Source of the DNA: Diprion similis
Taxonomy: Eukaryota > Arthropoda > Insecta > Hymenoptera > Diprionidae
Direction: 5' to 3'
NCBI RefSeq assembly: GCF_021155765.1
Contig: NC_060112.1
Span: 3,100,001 to 3,164,000, forward strand
Length of the DNA: 64,000 bases
Part shown: in pieces, positions 39,001-50,940 of the stretch
Numbering within the stretch: the first letter of the stretch is position 1
Layout of the letters: every line of letters starts with the position of its first letter
Position numbers and translations under genes: made by a program
The notes under the pieces: model-generated
The model's database searches: none
What the model was told of the DNA's origin: nothing
The model's input: the letters and a program-made list of their open reading frames with translations, nothing else

Positions 39001-40084
39001 TTCAGGATTAGCTAGGTATCGTTGCATCCCGTAGTGAAAAGTCACGTTGATATTACCATTTATGAATTCACGCATCATGCGCTATATCCATTCTATGCAG
39101 TGCTGCGTCGGCGAATGGAAGGAAATGTCTCGTTTTGTCAATGGCAAATTTTCCCCTTGAGTATAATAGGTATACTTGCTGACACTGAAATTCTTCGTTT
39201 TGTTAGCTATTGGACGTAGTGAATTGTCACCATTTTTAATGCACGCGTTAATCATTTTATTGCTATTCGGATTTCGAGGCGCAGTATAACTCAACTGCGG
39301 AACTTGCGAAAAATTGCAAATTACTGTACAAGCGTGCGCTATTCGATTGATGCATTAGTAATTCTATCAAGTTATTCTATTTTTATGGGACGACTAGTTT
39401 TGCACAAGCTTTCACCATTGCATTTGTTTTTTAAATTATATGTCTTTGCAATGTCGCAAATGAACATGGAATTTGTATAACACGCCAATGCAACGAGTTC
39501 AATGACACAGTAGTTATACCATCAGACTTGGAGCGACTCATGAAGGAAATTTCGAGCACCATGTCACTTCGTGAAAAGAAAATTTCATCGTCAAATGATC
39601 TGCCGCAGTGGCTAACATTGTAAGCAAGTGAGCAAATGGCAGATAGGCAGTAAGAGCATAGGAGAGTCAGGAACGAGTTTGAGGTAATTTAACCAGCGAA
39701 GAGGCTTCTTCGCCGATCGTATTAGTGACTATACTCGTATTATAGCTTTAATTGGAGGTGTGACGTAGCGAGCTGCTCCGGGAGCTCGAAGTGCATCTCC
39801 AGCTCGGAAACTGGTACCACCGCATACAGCTTGGGGAGAGGAGATGAGAGGGAAAAAAGGGGGTGGGGGATGCGACCGGGCTTAAAGGGGCAAAAAACGA
39901 GCGTCTTAGGAGAGCCCGAAGTCACGATCGAGTCGGGTTGGGTCCGCCGGGGGAGGGTAAGGGGCCCCTGGGTATTATATCTTGAAATTCGTCTCCCGGT
40001 AGACTTCGACTTCAACTTCGACGACGACGTCGACGAATCCATATGTATGGGGTTTGAGCAAATGTGCTGACTACATTACGCCGC
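36001..40084. other. CYP307 upstream region, moderately GC-rich
   Basis: GC is higher than in the rest of the intergenic DNA, with open frames on both strands at about 37,304-37,660 that look like composition effects. GA repeats lie at about 38,661-38,692. Likely to hold regulatory DNA of the P450 gene; no specific site beyond the TATA box was recognised. Confidence 0.4.
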
Positions 40085-40092
40085 TATATAAG
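40085..40092 (+). promoter_or_regulatory. TATA box, likely CYP307 core promoter
   Basis: TATATAAG lies 519 bp before the CYP307 ATG. A CCAGAC start-like site sits about 31 bp downstream (near 40,117) and an alternative TCAGAT at 40,125-40,130. This would give a 5'UTR of about 490 nt, unless a 5' intron is present. A strong TATA suits a sharply regulated hormone-synthesis gene; assignment is inferred. Confidence 0.45.
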
Positions 40093-40610
40093 ATCGCCGG
40101 GCAAGCTTCGATCCCCAGACCGAGTCAGATCGGCAAACGGTTAACGGACAATAGTAGACGCGTGCCACAAGCCAAAATACCGGGAGCCAAATATACCTAG
40201 AGCATCGCTATTAATTCCATTTTAATCAATCTACGTAGATATTGACTTGAGAGTAAAATATTGCAAGGAAATAAACCAGTTTAAAATTGACAAGTCCATT
40301 ATCCGGCGCTGCAGCTACTATTGATCATATCTCGAGTCCTCGCGATTCATACAAAATACAAATCCTTTAATCGTCTCGATCATAGATTCCTTTGCTTGTT
40401 TGCCATTTTTCCTCGTTATCGTTTATTCTCCCTGCACGTTTTGCGGTAATTAGCGACGAGAGAGAAACCGGTAACAAGTATCTAAAACGTGAAACAGTGT
40501 GAAAACCATCTTCGATCCTTCGATATCTTTTTATCGAAGATACAGACACCAAGTGCCGTTGACGTGGGAAATTTCGTAGAGGAGAAAAAGGAAATCTTAC
40601 AGGAGAGAAG

Positions 40611-41289
40611 ATGCCCGCTCTAGCGTTCAGCACAACAACCTACTTCCTCATCACCATCACCATGGTTGCTGTAATCCTGGTATTCTTAGACTACCTGCGA
40701 TCCCGAAAACCCGTGAAGAGCATCGTAGACACGGAAACGCCGCTGCTTCCCGAGCCACCAGGACCAAAACCCTGGCCGATCCTTGGCTCCCTCCACATTC
40801 TGGGACGCTACGACGTGCCCTACAAGGCGTTCGCCGACCTAGCGAGGATCTACGACAGCCAGATAATAAAATTGAGAATGGGATCGGTTCCTTGCGTCGT
40901 GGTGAATGGCCTGGAGAACATTAAGGAAGTCCTGATCACTAAGGGGGCGCAGTTCGACTCGAGACCAAACTTCGCAAGATACCACCAGCTATTCTGTGGG
41001 GACAAGGAAAACTGTAAGCATGAATTTTTTTTAAAATATCTATGCTATCTTTGTTTCCGCGATGGGCTACCTCGGCTTCTGATTACTCCTCAAGAACCGC
41101 GGACTGTCGTGAAAAGTCTCGACAGCGTCCGACATCCGGATTTACCGGCTCTCCGTTTTATAGCCTGGAGGATAATGCGAAGGCTCGGTCGGACGGTCAG
41201 GGTCACCGACGTGAGCCTTCGAGTGTAAACAAACACTTGCGGTCTCTGGGTGTAAGGATGCTGCGATGCTTTCGTACACTGATGTATGC

Positions 41290-41346
<57 letters not shown>

Positions 41347-42826
41347 GAAGGGGGGGATCTTTTTTGCAGATGGTTCGTGTACTTGAGGAGGTTCAAAACA
41401 AAACTAAAAATCAAATCACCGCGAGTATGTACATTATAAGGAAAAACCGGATGAGGCTCCAGCTACTTGTCTGGTTCTCTCTTTGCCCCTCATCGACAAC
41501 CTGATAATTCACTATTACATGTTGGTTACGTCCTGCCCTCCCCCCCACCCCCCTTACAGAAGTCTAACCAATTTTTTCCCCTCTTCGCCATTTCCAGCGC
41601 TTGCCTTCTGCGACTGGTCCGAGGTCCAGAAGTCCCGGAGGGAGACCCTCAGGGCGCACACCTTTCCCAGGGCGTTCACTGCCAAGTACGACCAGCTTAA
41701 TTCCATCATCGGACAGGAGGTTGAGGGCTTGGTTGAGTACCTGAACATCGAGAGTTCTCGGGGCTCCGGTGCTGTGGCTGCAAAGCCGCTGATCCTTCAC
41801 ACCTGCGCTAACATATTTACCAACTACTTCTGCTCGAAGAGATTCGACCTGGACCATTCGGAATTCCGTGGGATGATAGAGAACTTCGACAAAGTGTTCT
41901 ACGAGGTAAACCAGGGTTATGCGGCCGACTTCATGCCCTTCCTGATGCCTCTACACCAACGAAATATGGCCAGAATGGCCAACTGGAGTCATAAGATCAG
42001 GCAATTCGTCGAGAGCGAGGTGATTGAGGACAGGCTCGAGTCCTGGACCGATGTTGTGCCGGAAAACGACTACGTTGACTGCCTCGTTAACCACGTGAGG
42101 TCCTTCGCCGAGCCTAAGATGTCCTGGGACACCGCGTTATTCGCCCTTGAGGACATCGTCGGGGGGCATTCGGCCGTTGGTAATCTCCTCGTAAAGGTAC
42201 TCGGCTACCTCGTAGCCAATCCGAAAGTCCAGCTGAGGGCTCAGGCCGAGATCGACGCCGTAGGCACCGTGGATGAATGCCAATCGGTTGGACTTAAGCA
42301 TCGTGGTTCTATGCCGTACACCGAGTCCATAGTCCTGGAGGCAATCAGGATGATCACTAGTCCGATAGTTCCTCACGTTGCAAACCAGGAGAGCTCAGTA
42401 GCCGGTAAGTAATCGTTGAATTAACTGAGAACTGACCGTCCTTAGAAGATCGGTACCGATCCATTTACTGAACGTTTTCGTTTTTTTCTCGTTACAGGGT
42501 ACAGAGTCGAGAAGGGCTCGCTGATATTCCTCAACAACTACGACCTCAACATGTCCCCGGAACTTTGGACTGAACCAACCGAGTTTAAGCCCGAGAGGTT
42601 CGTTGTGAATGGCAGGATATCAAAGCCTGAGCATTTTCTACCATTCGGTGGTGGCAGGAGATCATGTATGGGTTACAAGATGGTACAGTATCTCAGTTTT
42701 TCAATATTAGCGACGATATTGAAAAACTTTACCATATTGCCGGTCGACGGCGAGGTGTACAAGGTGCCGATCGGCAACTTAGCGCTACCCGAGAACTCTT
42801 TCAACTTCCGGTTCCAGCGGAGATAA
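40611..42826 (+). CDS. CYP307: Cytochrome P450 family CYP307 (spook/spookiest type, ecdysteroid biosynthesis)
   Basis: Three exons, 40611-41013, 41598-42404 and 42498-42826, give 512 aa, a full-length microsomal P450; both introns are GT-AG and phase 1. An N-terminal membrane anchor (about 10-28) is followed by the proline hinge PPGPKPWP (49-56). The CYP307-typical stretch RYHQLFCGDKEN crosses into exon 2 (SLAFCDWS). The I-helix has EDIVGGHSAVGN instead of the usual AGxDT, so the oxygen-activating Thr is absent, as I recall for spook-family enzymes. Also visible are ExxR (EAIR, about 382-385), PERF (435-438) and the haem loop PFGGGRRSCMGY with Cys about 460. CYP307 enzymes act in the 'black box' steps from 7-dehydrocholesterol towards ecdysone in the prothoracic gland. 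A or B subfamily cannot be settled here. Intron 1 carries a GA microsatellite. The downstream neighbour converges from the other strand. Confidence 0.93.
41294..41342. repeat. GA microsatellite in CYP307 intron 1
   Basis: About 24 uninterrupted GA units. GA repeats are common GAGA-factor type sites in insects, but this may be simple slippage. Confidence 0.97.
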
Positions 42827-42999
42827 CTTTTACTGGATTGTTTCTTTTCATTACCCGAAAGAATTGGGGATGATAGGATTGATTAGAGAAAAGTTATATG
42901 AACGGAATAAGATTGCACCTATACTCGTTTAGGTTTCAAGCTCTACTGACATTATTAGTCATTTAATAATACATATATACGTATATGTTTAAACGAGAT

Positions 43000-43053
<54 letters not shown>

Positions 43054-44482
43054 TATTATACGTACAGTATGTGTATACGATATATACTCGTATACGTGTC
43101 AAGGTAGAAAGGTAGCGTTATTATCACAAGGGAAGAACAAAAAAAGCCCTTTCGTTTTGTACATACAAAATATCGATATAGTTTCTACTCTGTTGTTATA
43201 CGATCGATCATTTTGCAGTATCCTCGAGAACGAAATCGTAAAACGTTCAAAGAGGTTTATTAGAGATGCAATTTCCGATTAGATGTAGAGCGTTATTCTA
43301 GCAATGGTTTCTCTCTCTTTCTCTCTTTTTCTCTCTCTCTCTCGCTGTCTCTCTCCCTCTTTGTCTCTCTCTTTTCTATGTAGGTTTATTAAGGAAATAA
43401 ACAAAATACGCAGTCACCCAATTATTCGATTCGGCGATTTTCATTATTGTATATAATACACTTGAACAACAAACATGAACATAGTGCGTGCGATATGTTG
43501 TACACCGTGATTATTACGCAAAATGTATTATCACTGTTTCGAGGTCTGAATCGAGGTAACTCAGTCTTTTCATTATTAATGTTACCTACACTTATGTATA
43601 GCGATAAATATTGTTATTCTTACACAATCATCGTCATTTCTATCATCATTATTGTTGTTATTATTATTACCATCGTCATCGTCATTTCTTTCATTACCAT
43701 GATAGTACTTCTATTTCGATTATTATTGTACTTCATCATTTTGTTATTTATTAATTTTATGATTATTACCGCTATTACTGTTATTTTTTATTATCAGTAC
43801 CGTCAATCTTGTATTGCTATTTTTATTCTTATATTTCAATTATTATATTATTATTATCAACATCAACATCATCATCATCATCATAATCATAATTATTATT
43901 ATTATTATTATTATTGCTATCACTAATATTATTATCATCAATGTTTTTTCCTATTTTTGCCTCTTCAATTCTTCTTTATTTTTATTTTCTTCTGTTGTCA
44001 CGTTACGTGTTGTGTTTGTTATTTAATTATTGTGATTGTTACCCCTTTTGTTAATTTATTATTTAAGATTTTAATAAAAAAAAAAAAAAAAAAACAAATC
44101 AAACAAAACCAAGAAATTGAGTAAACCTAAATCTTCAAGAGTTTTGGAGCAAAACTTAATCGACTGTATCGTCTTTAACCTACGCACTCTTCATTCAATT
44201 TTGTTGTTTGCTTAAGACAGTTTGTATAGTTATATAACTTGCGACAAAGCTGTATAATACAATGTTCATTTCGCAATCGATACGTAATGTCGTATGGATA
44301 ATCTTCTTTAGTGGTTCTTGGGGGGTCTTGATAACGCAGTCTGACACGAATATTAAAATATCGCAATGCACAGTATTGCGAAAAGAGAATGATAACTAGA
44401 ACGAGCTTTTGGCAAAAACAACCGATAGTGGTAACTGTGTTACAAAACAATTACGCAATTTATACTAACTACTTTCGTAATG
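42827..44482. other. Convergent intergenic region, CYP307 to sugar transporter
   Basis: Holds the CYP307 3'UTR, an AT microsatellite (43,002-43,044), CT-rich repeats (about 43,310-43,375) and a compound ATT/ATC-rich tract (about 43,620-43,935). A minus-strand AATAAA at 44,055-44,060 may serve the transporter. On the plus strand AATAAA followed by a long A run (44,073-44,094) looks like a retroposed tail. Confidence 0.5.
43396..43401 (+). terminator. Candidate CYP307 polyadenylation signal
   Basis: AATAAA, 570 bp after the CYP307 stop, following AT and CT simple repeats. It is the first canonical plus-strand hexamer I noticed after the stop. No downstream GU-rich element was assessed. Confidence 0.3.
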
Positions 44483-47400
44483 TTAAACTTTATCTGTTGG
44501 ATTATCAAGAGGTTGATCCTTGCTTGTAATAATCTTAAGCTGGATGTCCTTATCACCGTTTTCATCACTGCAGCCTGTAGTTTTCGTTTTGCCACTGACA
44601 GTTCTCGCCCTTTTATTGTTCTTGTAAGACTCTTCGATTTCCTGAAGAGTCTTGCCCTTTGTCTCGGGTAAGAAAACAGCAACGAAAATTGTTCCAAACA
44701 GTGAGAAAGCTGTGTAGAACATGAAGACGCCGTGCTTGTCGATCGACTTTAGCATTTCGGGGTACGCCTTGAGCACCATAAAGCTGAAGACGTAGGCCAG
44801 GCAGGTCGTCAGTCCCGACAGTATATCCTTGAATCGGGCCGGATAGATCTCACCGATCATTGCAAATGGCAGGACCAAGAACCCCATAGTGCTCGTCAGT
44901 ATGTACATCACGATCGAGATCGCGGGTATCACTCCTCCGTCCCGAATCTCGAAACCGTGACTCGAAGCCCATGAGTAGACCGACAGTATCCCCATGAAGA
45001 GCGTCATCCCCGCCCCGGATCCCACTGACGGTATCCTCCGACCGAACCTCATGGACAGCCATGAAACGAAAATTGTCCCCAGGACTCGGGCTATCCCGAT
45101 AAAGATGGCCATCAGCTTCGCGTCAATCTGGATCCCAGTCTCCTGGGCGAAGTTGACCGCGTAATAAATGACGACGAAGGTGCCTGAGAACTGTTGGAAG
45201 AAGAAGTAGCCAACCATGATGAAAAACGGCTTGAGATTCTCGGGCGTGAATATGCTGCCAATTCCCGAAACGTGCTGGACCGTATCATCGACGCTTTTTC
45301 TGGATTTCAATAGCTCCTCGAGGAGGTGTTCCGGCGTCTTTTTGTCTTTTCGTACGCCGTTCAAACGCCGCAATGAATTCTCCGCTGCTTCCGAACGCCC
45401 GGAAGCCTTCAGGAACGCCGGGGATTCCGGCATGAAGAGGAATGTCAGGACCAGGGAACACACCGCAAACATACCGCACAGCAACGCCACGAGTCGCCAG
45501 TTTTCCTGAAACAAAAAACGTTAAAGCTGACGTTCGCGTCGTTTATGAATCCGAAATGGCGGCCGACTGTTCGATCAGCTGACCGTTAAGGTGAAGCGAA
45601 GAATTGCTCGTATCGACAGTACGACTCACTCGATTGCGTTGGCGAATGTTTTCTAATCGAGAATTCCTCACCTTGCAGAAGTATCCAAGTACGTAAACGA
45701 TAAGGACGCCAATCGCGATCGATACGCTAGTCCAGGTCACAACGATTCCCCGTAGCTTAGGGGCTGCAACTTCGGCTGCATAAATCGTCGACGGTGCCGA
45801 AGCCAGGCCCACCGCCACACCGCATATCGCTCTTCCGGTTAGGATACAGCCGAAACCTGGAGAGAAATAGATCACGAGCCAGCCAACCAACGACACGAAA
45901 GATGTTGTCATTATTCCGAATCTTCGACTTCGGTGCATTGCCAGGCCGGACAGTATGCATCCAATTGGTGTAGCGATCGCCGTCACACTTGCTAAATGAA
46001 ATAAAATCGGACTGGCTTAGATTGGATAAACACAGGCTTCCAGAGGCCGAATCAATTTCCTGAAAAGGTCTTTGGCATCTTGAAGAGTTCAAGTGGAACA
46101 TCGGATACACTTTTGGAGAACCTTGTCAAGAGCTCAAGTCGGAAAGACCAGTTCAGAAAATCTTCTGGAAAGTCTCTATGGAAGCTTTTAAAGTGTCTTA
46201 CGATAGTCTCTGGAGCCTTTCGGAGTCTGTGAAAGACTAGAGACATGGTCGAATCATGTTTGGTTAGCAAAAAACTTGAACTGACCAAACCAAGACAGCT
46301 GATCTTCGGTAACCGGAATCTCGCTTTGGGGTGAGCCGAGTGGTTCGAGGGCAACGGCGCTGTATCCGACTCCCATTGCAGGTCCGAGAACGGAAGTGTT
46401 CGCGATCAAGCAAGCCAGCACCTGGAGGGTAATGGCTCCGATTAAAAATGGGTTATAACATGACCATCGCGGCGTCGCCTTCTCAATTAGCGTTTTTAGA
46501 ATTCCTTAAGAAACGCGCGCGAAGATTGCCGGTCGTGTCAAGGGCTGGTCAATTATCTCAGGATCTAACGATACATGCTATTCTAATATATTGGATGCAC
46601 TGCATACGAATATTGCCGGCACCACCACCACCATCACCGACGCCGTCGACGCGGGTTACGTAAACGTGCCGCCATACAACACAATCTGGGTGAAAAAATG
46701 TCTAACCCGATGCAGTCTGAGTAAAATATTATGCATTTCTATTCCTGCAATTCGCGTGTAGGGTGTACCGTGCGAAGTGCACATATATCTGCGTCGTGAT
46801 CGCAAAATCACCAACACAATGACGGAATACTGTTACAGCGCGCTAGTGACCCACGAGAGAAGGCCTCTTTCTCGATAAAAATTAATAGGAATAATCCGAC
46901 AGACACATTCACACATCTGTCTCTCTATTGGAATTGATCGCGTCTATTTGATACCATAGTTTCTATGAAATTTCCAGTTGTTACATGGTTTTCAATTTGA
47001 ATTGAACGAACGATTTGAACAAATCGTAATATTGAATTTCAATATTATGCAATTTTGCTTTCAAAATGTCGGTTCACCAAACGTAAGCTTTGTTTTATTT
47101 ATATTTATTGCATGGATTTTCTTACAATTGTTATCTAAATTACTGCTATTTGTTGATTTTGACGTATGCAATTAGTCAACAGCGTACAATACACGGTTTA
47201 TAATAGTAGACGGCCGTCATTACGAGATGTAAACAACCGTTCTTTGTACGGCGAGATAAGGTAGCACGAAGTCTTGTTTTTCCGTAATAAGGCAAAAAAG
47301 AAAAATAAAGTAATGGAAGAGTGATTTGCGCAAAGAGCATTGGGAAATCGCTGAATGGAGATTCGTGTTTGCGAATAAATTTCTCGTCTTATCGCTGAAA

Positions 47401-48493
47401 GCTATTGGAGCTCTAAATTGTAAACATTCAAGTAACATTATACAAGCTGACATCGGCTAGATAAAGCAATTTAGTACGAGAATAAATATCTCTTTGCCGT
47501 TGCACTTACGTAGATTCCTGTTATATGTATGATATGAATTTGTATAGATGTGTGATATGTGTCATAAAAAGTTTTTAGCCATCTAAAAAACACGTCGACA
47601 TTCAAATCGCGATTGCATTTACACATGAACTGCAAATTGTGTTAATTTCAACCGTTGAATCGACGAGTTACTTAAAAAAATGAAAAGTGATGCGAGACGA
47701 AAAGAATATGGAAGAATCAAAATGGCACATCCGCCACTGGTATTTGATTTGGTAACTCAAAGTATTTCTGATTTCAACGAGTGATATATGATGCGATAAA
47801 AAACCAGTTTTGAAAAAGAGCGAAATTTGGATTCGTGGTTGTAAGTTTGACCAACCTGGTGAAAAGTTTCCCTCGTGAATCGCCTGTTGCAGTTTTTGGG
47901 TTGCCCATCTCCCTGAAAATTCGAAATACTCAAAGTAAGTTGAAACAATAACACAGAGCTATAAAAATCTGGTGGTAAAATGCTAAATAAATGATCTACT
48001 GGATTTCCGACGTATTTTGATGCGCCAAATACGAAATATTCCGATCAAAAAAGTCATTTCTGATAGAAATAGCAGATTTGACTCGTATTATCTCCCAAAC
48101 CGCTTCATAAATTAAAGTGAAAAAAATTACAGGCGTGATAAAATTTTAAAAATGTATGTCAATCTATAAAGCACAATACATACATTTCTTTCACCGTACT
48201 TTATAAAGCTGTTTCAGAGATAATACGAGTCAAAAAGTGCAATTTTCGCTGAATGTACCATTTTTCCATCGAAATATCTCGAAATCCTGAAGTGATGGAA
48301 AAAAATGGACAACGCCATTGTATTCAGCGCACCTATATATATTGGAAATGCGCTAACTTGTTAATTTATCATTTTCTCGTAAAAAATTTATAGCCTTGTG
48401 TAATCAGTGAGAACTTGTAATGACCCTTCGTGATTGAGAAAAATAATTGAACTTCTTATACCTCACCTCAGTGAGAGCAATCGCAGCCTCCAT
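44483..48493 (-). CDS. MFS sugar transporter, Tret1/SLC2-like (facilitated trehalose transporter family)
   Basis: Twelve-helix plasma-membrane hexose/trehalose carrier. Exons in coding order: 48467-48493 (MEAAIALTE), 46286-46421, 45672-45991, 44483-45505; phases agree and the sum is 1,506 nt, 501 aa. Family signatures: SWFAS before helix 2; a weakened loop-2 motif HRSRRFG where GRR/GRK is usual; E-R pair around EVAAPKLRG; PESP at about 187; QQFSG at 265-269 in helix 7; FGRR in the loop 8-9 region; and the sugar-transporter hallmark PETKGKT at 441-447 after helix 12. The C-terminal tail (about 50 residues) is charged and cytosolic. The tiny first exon is supported by its ATG, CAG-type donor context and frame; a different upstream first exon remains possible. 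Intron 1 (46422-48466) contains a foldback repeat. Substrate cannot be told from sequence; many insect paralogues share this label. Confidence 0.9.
48030..48295. repeat. Foldback repeat in intron 1 of the sugar transporter gene
   Basis: Arms share TGACTCGTATTATCTC and TTTATAAAG-like blocks in opposite orientation about a short AT-rich loop (about 48,160-48,178). Outer arms are more diverged. MITE-like. Confidence 0.75.
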
Positions 48494-50519
48494 GGTGCAA
48501 CGATCCTGAATACCGATGCTGGGACTAACGTAAGGCGAATTGTCCGTAATGCAGAATTGACTTTCACCACGCGAGACTACCAGTTCCTCTCTTCATAAAC
48601 GAACGATCAACTGTCACAATGCACCCTGTTGTAATTTCGAATTTTATTTATATTACTCACAGAATTTAATCTCCCTCATTTGCACGCATCAGATGATGAA
48701 TTGCGTTCAGACGCTGCTGAATACAGTAGACGCTTCAATAACTTGACTCGTCGGGACGGTGAACATTATCATAACTTGACTTACAACTTATTCTCCCACT
48801 TTCGTATCCATAGGACACGCTTGCGCATGGACATTACCAGAACGTTACATTTCCTGCGTAATTTTATCACACTCGGCACTGACCTTTTTGGCGATAGCCA
48901 ATAGAAAAATGAAGAAGAAGATCACCGAAGTTACGCTGTCCTGTGTAAACCTTGTTACAATGTGTGCGTCGATCGACCTATGGAGTGGGGACAAACCATG
49001 GGAACTTGAGTTATGGGAACTGGTCGGCATGGCAATGAGGGAAAAACTGAAACGGTCTAGTTATGGAAGCATCTACTGTATGCAATCCGCGAACATAAAC
49101 AAATATGAAACCGACGATGCAATAAGACGATTTGTCGTTATTCGCTTCGTTGTGTTCAATTCATTGTTGTATGTTCGGTATGTAACATACATTCATTATA
49201 AGCTAAGTGTGTGGCGTGTACATGCACGAAATGAACACGTCAGTTTTGTCAGATACCCATGTAGGTGGCGCTGATGGGTGCAAATGGACAGGCCTCACCA
49301 CCCATGGCAGTAACGTGCTTGAAAGATACGCACCTAAGGTATAACGGTTTCTCTTTTCACCGTTCTTGTGCATCTTGTTTACGGAATCGTTACTTTAGTA
49401 TTCAACATTATAGTATATTACAGCAATGTAACATGCAACATTTGTAATACTGCATGGAACGTCGTCTACATATTGCAGCAATGTTGAAATGTCTTCCAAC
49501 TTTATTCCCTGGCGGGTTCGTTCCCACCGTGTTAATAAAGTGTTTTTTTTTCAGCGGATCCTGGGATCAGTGATGTTAGAGATAATTTCTCAAATTTCAC
49601 TCAATTCTTCCCTTTAGTTTTGAAATTTTTCCACTGTAGTTTTACCAAAATTACACTGAGAAAATCTACTTTGTTATCTCTCTGAATTGTAATTCGAATG
49701 CTTGCGAATTTGACTAATTAAGGGATTTGATGGGTCTCGTGTCAGTTGTATTGAAAGGGAATCCGTCCCGGGTACATACTAGGATAAAGGCATTTGTTAC
49801 CTGGTGAGCAAGGGTGCGGTGGGTAAAGTCGGCGACTAGTACACTGGCAACCCAGGTTCAGTTTTCACAGTTTTTTTTTCAAATTTCATTTAAAATTATC
49901 AATAAAATATAGTTGAAAATAAACACATACTTCTTATTACGTATAGAAAAATTTTATTTCAGTGATTTTTCGGTGGAACTTTGATATGCTTTTAATGCAA
50001 TTACAGTGAAAATACAGTGTAAAACATTCTTAATTACACCGTGCAATCTAAGTGTAACCAAAGTGAAATGTAAGTGTAACTTCAGTTCAATTTCAGTGGA
50101 ATGGAACCTGCCGAGGTCGGGTTACTGCGATCTTTCAATGTGACATTTCAGCAATATTTCGATAGATAAGTAGAATTATGCCCGCAGTTTAACTCGGACG
50201 TTATTTTATAGTTATCATTTAATATAGGTTGTTGTACACAATTGAGATCACGGTATACTTAGGCTGACTTGTAGTTAACCTTTAGAGGGCCAGCATTTTT
50301 TCCGTGAAATTCGATATTTTTTAGAGGTATGATTTATGTATATAAGTAGTCAACACTTCCGGTGGAGTTTTCGAGTTATCTGCTGGCTCCAAAAGGAGAC
50401 AGGCCGGTCCTTTACAGGTCAAAAACCAAAAACACAACAAGTTATCACTTCTCAATGCATTAAGCTTAAAATAGAATGCACACATATTATATTTACTTAA
50501 AAAAAAAACAATATTCATA
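48494..50519. other. Intergenic, with a tRNA-like segment
   Basis: Upstream of the transporter gene. Except for the tRNA-like segment near 49,800 no feature was recognised. Confidence 0.4.
49795..49880 (+). mobile_element. tRNA-like segment, possible SINE head
   Basis: TGGGTAAAGTCGG approximates a pol III box A, and GGTTCAGTTTT about 40 bp later approximates box B; a T run follows. The anticodon-arm region does not fold into a clear tRNA. Likely a degraded tRNA-derived SINE. Confidence 0.35.
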
Positions 50520-50940
50520 CAGGGTGGTCCATTTAACTCTGCCACCCTGAATAACTTGGTGGTTGACAAGTGTATTCAGGTTGATGGACAACATTTTGGG
50601 CACTTATGGAATGTGTATGGAATGTGCCGATACAATTAATTCTCCTTGAATTCCCACTTTCATTACTTAATCATGAATTTTAGAGCCGAAGGTTATATTG
50701 TTGCACATGGTTGGACGCGTTTTGATGTCAGCTTCCTTGTAGCGCGCAAGAAAATAGGTAATCCCATTTGAAAAAAAAATATCGTGACCACTATAATCTT
50801 ATAAAATACGACCTCAGATGACATTCACTTCCAAAACTCATTTTCCCCCTTCAAATGCAACAAATTTTCCATATGACACTTTTCGGTACGATCAATAATA
50901 ACCAAGTTATTGGGGTAGCAGAGTTAAATGGACCACCCTG
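50520..50940. mobile_element. Mariner-type MITE, 421 bp, with TA target-site duplication
   Basis: Terminal inverted repeats CAGGGTGGTCCATTTAACTC at the left and the reverse complement at the right (GAGTTAAATGGACCACCCTG), flanked by TA on both sides. The interior has no transposase frame. The ends match the general form of mariner/Tc1 family termini. Confidence 0.85.

Noticed and set aside
39740-40042. 100-codon minus-strand frame next to the CYP307 promoter
   Set aside because: Low-complexity Ser/Pro-rich product in a GC-rich purine tract; no support for a divergent gene.
41014-41228. Extension of the CYP307 first exon reading frame
   Set aside because: Intron 1 sequence; splicing at 41,013 restores the conserved SLAFCDWS motif.
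43447-43926. 159-codon plus-strand frame
   Set aside because: Translated ATT/ATC simple repeats.
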